From Saturnia japonica (taxonomy: Eukaryota; Arthropoda; Insecta; Lepidoptera; Saturniidae): DNA of 64,000 nt. The DNA lies in the NCBI GenBank assembly GCA_033032175.1, contig CM065318.1, positions 13,144,001 through 13,208,000 on the forward strand, given 5' to 3'. The translations under genes and the position numbers were made by a program. Shown piece after piece: positions 53,201-62,200 of the stretch; within the stretch, counting starts at the first letter, position 1; the number at the start of each line of letters is the position of its first letter. The notes beneath the pieces are model-generated. The model was not told the origin of the DNA. It ran no database searches and saw only the letters and a list, made by a program, of their open reading frames with translations.

Positions 53201-56200
53201 TACAATTGAGTACAATCGAGAGCCATTGAACCGACAAAGTTAATGTTAAATAATAATTTTAAAGGTGTCTCTGAAACACTCCATAGGAATAAAAAATAAC
53301 AATGTGTCTTTTTAAACGAATCATATCTGTTTCTAATTTTTGTCACTAGGGTGCTCTCTCTAAGTTTATTTCATGAAAAGAAGTGTACTTGTTAATAAGA
53401 AATCTTAGTCAGTTTTATTGAAACAAAACCTTAACCCAATAGTTATCATATAGGGATCCTTACAAATGAACATGTAAGCGTTAATAGAGTGAATGTAAGT
53501 GTTAAAGGTCACCATCAGCTAGTTTAACGGCGTCGATTGCCTCGTTCGTATCATCGATCTGCGGGTACGAGGCGACGCACATGTTGAAATATTGCTGCAG
53601 CTGCACCGCCTGCTTCGACAGCAGCTCGTTGTACGTCTCCAGCTCTGAAATCTTCTCAGTGAGACGACGCGTAGAGCGATCTGTAAATAAAGTAAAAATC
53701 CTTATAAAGATTATAATTGACATTAAAGGACATTAAATCAAAATGCTACCGGTCTAAACAATTCGATTAGCAATTTGTATGGAACTAACTCAATGTGATA
53801 GATGTTGCCTAAAAACGACATTTATTATTTGAGTCATTTTTTTGTAATTAACCGCAATAGAGCGATATTTTCCTTTAAATATATTAATCTATGCAATAAA
53901 TAAAATTGAAGTGTCTATTTGCAATGTCAAAATAACAAACTTTTACCAAATACTTATGAAAGTATGTATATACATACGGTACTTATAACAAAAACCAATT
54001 TTTACAATTTTGTCTGTCTGTTGATTCAGGGTAATCTCTGAAACAGCTGGACGATTTGGACGGGACTTTTACTGGCAGATAGCTGATGTTATAAGGAGTA
54101 ACTACGGCTACTTTTGTTTTAGAAAAATAATTAGGGTTCCGCGCAAATTAAAAGCAATTCAGTAAAACGACGATTTTGGGGCCCTTAAATGAGATACGTT
54201 GAGTAATCCATATGAGATATACCAAATTAATGTAGTAAGTACATAACTGTAGATCTTCAAAAGACCTATAAAAAGGTCAGCAAGAGCATATGTCTATCTT
54301 CTAAGGATCAGTCACAATAAGCATTTTTTTATCTTTAAAATAACCAGGAGCAGGTGTAGCACGATTCGCCCTATCGACAGCATTCTGTAGTCCACGAGAT
54401 CGCAGGCGCGGGTACAGCTAGTATAAACTAAATAATTACCATTCGAGCCGGTAGACTGTAAAGATGTGGCCGATCCGTGTCTCCGCAGACCGCCTCCGTT
54501 GGAACTGCTATCTGAGCTCGTTCCATACCCTGATTCCACCTGAGAAATCATGAAAAAGGTTGATTTTATTAAACTGTAATTTTAAAAGTCGGATAAAAAC
54601 CAAAGTGATACAAATAATTTTCGGGATTTCCTAAATTACACTTTACTATAGCAATCATAGTATTCTTAATCCGCTTGTAATTTTTTTATCATTTTATGTA
54701 CATATACTGCATGTATATTTATATAATTTTCCTACAATAACTGCATTGTAAATATTTATTCGTAAAATGTATTTAGAGATAATAGATTTTTTTTTTTTTA
54801 ATTAACAAACTTCTTATTATAAATATTTCCAAATAATGTACAATAAATAGACTACTTGACTCATATTAAAGTTGGCGCAATAAATAAATATTTTCTGTAG
54901 TAATTGACTTATAAAACTAATATTTATCAATTTCAGATATTGAAAGTGTAGCTACATTTTCAGTAAATAAAATTAATTTATTTTTATTTTTATTTACAAC
55001 ATAGGACTCTAAGCAAATTTCATGTCAGATCTTATACAAAAGAAATTCGCTTTGTAGTCTGTGCTATGGCATTAACATTTATGACAAAAATTTTAGAGAT
55101 TTTCACAATGTTGAACATTTGCTAATTGTCAAATGTTTGTAGTTTTCGACCCGTATGACGTCACATCTGAGATAATATATAGACTAATATGGTTGACAGC
55201 GTTTTCGCTTGTTTACGAAAAGTAAACTTTTAAACTTTTGTAGGTCCTAAAAAATATGGAAATGGACAATAATTAATAATGTAACACCTACTTTAAAAAA
55301 GTTTCAAGTCTATTAAAACAATAAAATTACCTTAGGATCTATACGATTCGCACTAATTTTGTCTGTAAGAATCTACGTAAAACAAACTCGCGTAAAATTT
55401 TCGAAAATTTTATACTACAGTTATACACAACTTTAGTTTAATTTTCATTTTGAGAAAGAACTGTCTTCCAAAATACAGGTTACCCTAGTTTGTTAATTGG
55501 GGTCACTATGTTTTGCAACTTTGCTTCTTGTTAATAAACTTTTTTAATTCTTATCTATATTCATAAATTTGTATTTATGTCTGTACATGTAATATTTTTT
55601 CCAATTTTCCCGATAGACTTAATATGAAAAGAGATGAAAATGCCTTTAAAAAAATTTTTGTCTGTCTGTTTGTATATTAGAATAAAACTCAAAAACTGCT
55701 CGACCGATACGTATGAAATTTTGTACACGCAAAGCTATGTCATTGATAATTGATATGTTTTATGAAATTTTAATAATACTTTTAGAAAACTTAAAAAAAA
55801 GGTAACAAAAATTTCTTAACCCATGTTGATGAAATTTTGTGTACAGGAAGTACAAGTTATCCCTTAACTGATGGGCTATAACAATTTTTAATATTACTTT
55901 TAGAAATCACATTTTTTTAAAAAGAATTAAAAAAATACATTTTGGTCAGTTCTCAACTGATTCTAATCTAATTTTGTAGACGGGAAGCATTCCATAATTG
56001 ATAGTCTATAAGAATCGTCAACAACACATTTAGGCATCAGAAAAAAAAGCAGTACGGTATAGTCGAGGAGCCCTAGCCAAGTTGTCTTTCTACAATCGTT
56101 AACGCTAACGAAATCGAAAAAATGTATGGAATCGACATATTATCAACGTTATATCGCGTGATCAGATATGTCAATTCCTTTTTTTCCATTTTGTTAGCGT

Positions 56201-59200
56201 TAACGTTTGTAGAAAGACAACTTGGCTAGGGCCCCGGATGTGAAACCGCCTGCCAGTTTGCGTGTTCCCTCCCTCTTACGTTATCAGGTCCTTGAAATGA
56301 AACTTGAAGAGGCAATTCTGTAGGCCGACATGACGGCGATGAATGCTGGTGGAATATGACATCGAAAGTCACTGTTGTTTCTGGACTGTAGCTTACTTTT
56401 CATCAGGTACTAGCATTCTTTTATCCGAGCTACTATAAAAAAGTTTATCTTAAGTCTCATTAATTAGGAGATACGCTAAATGAACTTTCTCGTCGATATT
56501 GTATAATGGTTTACGATTGACCATAATAACAGTGGAAATATCGACGAAGAGTAACATTTTCCTGAATGGGGGCTACCTCTGTAGATCTTTATCTATCACC
56601 ATCGTCCATCATGACATGTTTCCATAAAATATAAGGAAACTATCTTCATAATAATATGTTAACTATATATTTAGCTCCTATCTATATGTGCATGTTGAGT
56701 AATTTATCCTTAGTTCACAAATTTACAACAAACAAAATCCTTATCACAGCAGTACTGAGCTGATAACAGACAACAATCAGCGGACGGCGCATAGAGCTAT
56801 GATAAGTTTATAACACACAGCTAGGTACCATATATTTAATACGTAGTGAATCATTCGCATTTTTTGTAGTGAGTCATTACTCAAGAAATTATCTTAGAAT
56901 TGCCATTTAACTTTATTTCAATGATGTAATTATTAACAAAATAATTAAAATGTACTTGATTTAAATTCATGATTCAATGTTTTTGTTTTATAATAATAAT
57001 AATATACTAGCAGTGTGCCCGCGGCTTCGCATGTATTTATTACGCAGTAATTATTTTCATCCCGTAATTTTATTTTTGCTCAGATTATTGCCAATTCACA
57101 TAGTCTATAAATTGAGAAATAGCATATACGTCCCGTGTACAAAATTTCATCAAAATCAGTGTGGAACTTATTTTTCACAGTGACTAAAATATTTATTATT
57201 GACGATTCTTATAGCCTCTCAATTATGGAATTACTCTGACTGCGGTCTTGACGACGGCTCCGTGGATCACATATTTTTTACTTGTACCAAACTATCTTGT
57301 TCCTTAAATGATCATCTTCCTTGTAATATTCCTCGTCCTGCTAATGTCAATACATTACTTACATAATTATGTGTATTCTACTTTTATTGAAATATTTAGT
57401 GTTTTTTATTTAAAGTAATAATATAAAATTGTAATGTGTCCTTTGTTGGTGTCTATACAGATTAAATATTTATGCTTTTTATTTATATGTTAAACATAAT
57501 TATGTAGTTTCATATTATCCCTGCAGTTCCCATAACAAGTACTATGTACAAATTTGTGACTGTTTTATGTTGTTTCAATGTATCCTTTTTTAACCGACTT
57601 CAACAAAATATGGGAGGTTACTCAATTCGAATGTATACTTTTTTAATGGTTGTTTTCATACTTCTTTGTTTATGAAACGACTTTAATGATTAATTTTTTG
57701 TTGGATAGGGTATACCTCAAGGGAGGACTCACCTTTTACTTCATTGGCGTTGGACTTTGAACTTCGAAGATACACAAGGGAACTCTTGAAAATCATTGAA
57801 GATTGTTTTCTTTTTTTGTTAAACATTGTCTTATGGGTTATTCTCACAAGTTATTCTACAGTACACCAAACATTTGGCAAATAATTCCTGTTCAGGCGGA
57901 AAGCCAAAATTTAAAAAATGGAATGACTTACACTTACATTTTTTAATTAGATCACAATCGATTAAGAATTGATGTTTTTTTTTTTAAATACATTTCTTTA
58001 CGATTTTTAAAAGTAACAGGTACAGTACAGTAACATTTTTTAAAACGAAAAAAATATTATGAAATTATACATTTCATTAATCGAAATTCGTACCATTATT
58101 ATCTATGCACTTTCGCCATTTTATAGATACATGTATATATAAAATATATATATACAGTGTAAACTCTTTATAACGTTATCCTTTATAACGATAAACTCCC
58201 TATAACGTTGAAGTGAGCCCAACTTGGTTGGTTTGCGTTAAAACCCACATATTGAAACACTCTTTATAGCCATACACCATTCTCTATTACGAAGAAATGT
58301 GTTCATATTTTTAGACTGTAAATATTTATTATCGGTATTATTGTTTATATACATTTTATAGATAGGTTTGGACAGCCTCCTCGGAATTACATTTTTTTCC
58401 TAGCAAGAAATTGTCCAAATTCCGAAAAAAGTGGTAATCTGTTGGAGCAAGTGAATTAAAATTGTTTTATCATTCACACCGAAGCCTGCCGCTAACTCTG
58501 ACGTGGTTCGCGATAGATCCGCTTCCACGGTCACCTTTAATTCTACATTAAAAATGTCCGCGACAGCATACGACTATGTTTTAAGGTTTTTTCAATATAA
58601 TCTTTTTTATGGTAATAATTTTTTTTTTAAATAATTAATTATTTGCGAAGGTGTTTTTATATAAGTACTTGGTGGTATCCTTATCGAAATAAATACGTTA
58701 TACATCATAAGTATTTCATTTTCTCTAAATATCCCTAAATTGAGAAATAGTTGGTTCCTCATACAAACTTTCATCCCCCATTTGACCCTTTCATATTTTA
58801 TCTTCGTGTCATAAGATACCCTATGTTCTTATCTAAGGTCCAATGTATCTCTATTCATCAAAAAAATAGGTTTGATGGGACCCCTTAAAGTTTTATTTTC
58901 ACGGCATAAGGTAGCCAATGTCTTTATCCTAGATCCAACATATCTCTATACCAAAATTCATCAAAATTGGGTTCTACATACAAACTTTCATCCTCCATTT
59001 CAACCCTTCCAGTTTTATTTCCAAAAGTAGCCTATGTTCTTTCTTTATTTGCAATCTATCTCTTTACCAAAATTTTTAAAATTAGTTCAGCGGTCTAGGC
59101 GTGATAATGCAACAGACGGGACAGCCAGAACTACTTCCTTATGTATAATATTAGTATGGATTATTACATACTTTATCCATCTCTCTCTTATCATTTTGCC

Positions 59201-62200
59201 GTAAAATTAAGAACCTACCCAGAGCTGGTGCGAATAAAAAACATTTAAACTGAGTAAAATGGGTTAGCAAAAATCGGGTTACTCGAGGTTTTTATTTTTT
59301 TACTTTTTTTTTTATAACAAGTATTGTACCATTTTACAATCCTGACTAAATGCGCGAACTTTTAATGGCACTTGCCAAGGCACTTTAGTATATTTTTTTT
59401 AAAGGAGGGCCGACAAAGTCGACAAATTTTGAAAATTTTAAATTCATAGTTTAACAAATAGACTTAATTCTAGAAAACTTGGGAAAGTTGTGTCATTATT
59501 TTTGACTGTGGTTCTAGAAATGTTATTTAGGGTTACGGTTCCAAAGTTTCAATGAACAAAAATAATAAAAATTAACCACAATAACCGAAAAATGGTTACA
59601 GTTTGATCAAATTTGTAGGTTTTTCTTAAATGCCCATAATTTCCAAACTGCATGGGATAGATTTTTTTTTTCTCAAAATGGTTACAATCTATCCTGTCAC
59701 CCCGTTTCGGCTTGACTCATTAATGTATTATATAGCATGGCTCGAATAATAACAACATACATTGTGAGGAACATGGTTATATATTGTACTAATCTAATGA
59801 AGCGCATAAGTTTTTTGTTTGTTTGTTTAAACACGCTAATCTCTGGAACTACCAGTGGGATTGGAAAAGTTATATTTTTATATGATAGCCAGACTCTCGA
59901 AGAATAGTATAGGCTATTTAAGTTTGGGCTACAACTCTCAGATAGACTAAAATATTGATTTTTGTTACGTAAGTCGAAAGTCGAGGCTCTTCCGAACTGC
60001 TTTAACCGCGTGCGCTGGCGTAATCGTTAATAATGATACGGAAATACAATGTTCTACAATAATATTGCTCCTCAGTATATCTAAAAAAAAAGTCAGCAAT
60101 AGTATATGCCTATCTCTTATACATAAGCCACAATAGGAAATTTTGAGACAAAGATTTATATTTTAGTTTATACATGGTTATTGGTAATTTGCTGTATTCC
60201 CGTTAGGAGGTGATAGGGGTGACTATTTGCGAAAATTTTAACTCCCATAGGCATTATGCAAAAGTGAACCATTTTTGAGTTATCATGTTTTTTAGCTTTT
60301 TTCAATATTTGTCAAAAATGCAACATCCAAAAAAGTATCAATTTAAATCACATTTTTATTCTCATTTATAAAAACGATTAAATACTGGTTTTTATCAATA
60401 TTAAAACAACAATTATTGGTCCAAATTTAAAAATGTGAGACGAAAAATTATATTATTTCAATATTTTATTGAGATTTTTTTTCCACTAAAATGCCTTAAA
60501 AACAAAAACAATAAACATAATGAAATTTAGCTTGTAGAGATTATTTTAAAAACATAACCATTGTTTAAAATATGGCAACTAATCATATTCCTATTTTAAA
60601 TGCAATTCATCTGTATATTACAATTTGTTTGGATTATTTTAAGGCAGAAAAAACTATATTGTGTGTAATAAAAGACTGGTGCACAATAATAAAAACTGGT
60701 TTCATAATACATACTTTATGCAAACCAGCTTAATTATAAACATAGTTGACATTTTATGAGGTGTGAGTAATATTTTTTTTGCAGCAAAGTAGTGAGGCCC
60801 TATAAAGTATCATATAATGTTATCTACTTTATTTAGCTGACCTACTATTTTACCTAAATGTGCATAAGCCATTAAGAACTATAATCATATTTTCCTTCAT
60901 AAACTCAAAATAGAATGGCTTCTAAGAAATAATTGGCATACAAAATATGTAAAAACAGATGACATTTCAGTTCCAATGATATCAATTACCAATCAGTTGC
61001 CAGTTGCCAAATGTCAACAGATAATGCATACACAACAAATGCAAATTAAATAACAGCAAATATATAACAACTGAGTATATTTTGAACAAATCTTTGAAAT
61101 AGTAAAAACATTCATTCTTAAATCGGATTATTCGGATAGGCACAAATTTATTTTTTACAATCAGCTCATAATTATTTTTTATTGTAATAAGCATTGTTGC
61201 TTCTAGATTACCAAAGTTTATTTTTAGGAACCTGCAGTTTTTTGAGAAAACCCCATGAAATATGCAGATTTTACAAAAAAATTCATATACATGACTTATA
61301 GGTACTAGCTAGCCCAGCAGATGTTTTTCTGCTTCTTCTGGCAGTTAATGGCTCATCCACACAACCAATTATCCAATCCATTCATCCATTGACATGTACC
61401 AACTTTTATATATATATAAGATATCTGAATATTAAGAACCCATTTTTGTTAAAAAAAAGTGTATTTTAAAAAACAAATGTACTTTCATATATCTCACCAT
61501 ACTACATAAATAACATTTAAGGACTAGCATTATAATAATTATCACTTATTTCTTATAATAAAGATAATATTATGTACTGATATAGTTTATTAATCAGAAC
61601 TTAAGTAAAACAATAATAAAATAATGTTAATAAGTATTTATGGTTGGTAATCTTTTTATTGTATGACTACCCAAATTACCAGAATACTGCAAGGTTCTTA
61701 ACAGTATGATAATTATCATAATATGTGTATGACAATTTCATGCCTGTGTATGATGTATGATAGCACAATTTTCAAATTATCATACAAAAATATGATAATA
61801 TGAACATTCTAAGAATTCATAAAATAGGTCCTCCTAAGCAAAAGTAGGTCCAATTAAGCAAGGTAAATTTCCATGTTTCTAGTATGATAATCGCCACATA
61901 TCAGGGTGTGAATCTTGGAATACCGTATCATACACTACTAGGGAAGTGTAAAGGAATATGTGTTATTACATTTGTATAGGGTTTTTAATAGTTTCTACTC
62001 ACTTTAAATGATTCCAGTACATCTATCCACTGTTGTTTTTCCTCAGGATTTGATGCTCTTAAGTACCAAACACAATCGTTTACTGACACATCAAATCTAC
62101 AATCGTCAAATTCGTGAGGCTGGAAAAAATTATCATTACAGAAACAACACACCAAGGTTTTACATCACAATCTTGGATTGCACGCTTTATGGACCAATGA

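Larger units (their letters stand above)
54540..62002 (-). other. CERT: CERT intron 2, 7.5 kb, no host gene
   Basis: Contains the MITE (56071), family H and I repeats, a LINE tail, a mariner fragment and a family D copy. About 59.9-62.0 kb is AT-rich with nothing recognised. Confidence 0.6.

Noticed and set aside
53502..53723. Stop codon after KLADGDL as the end of a CERT isoform
   Set aside because: The stop lies in intron, just past a GT donor that joins exon 5 in phase.
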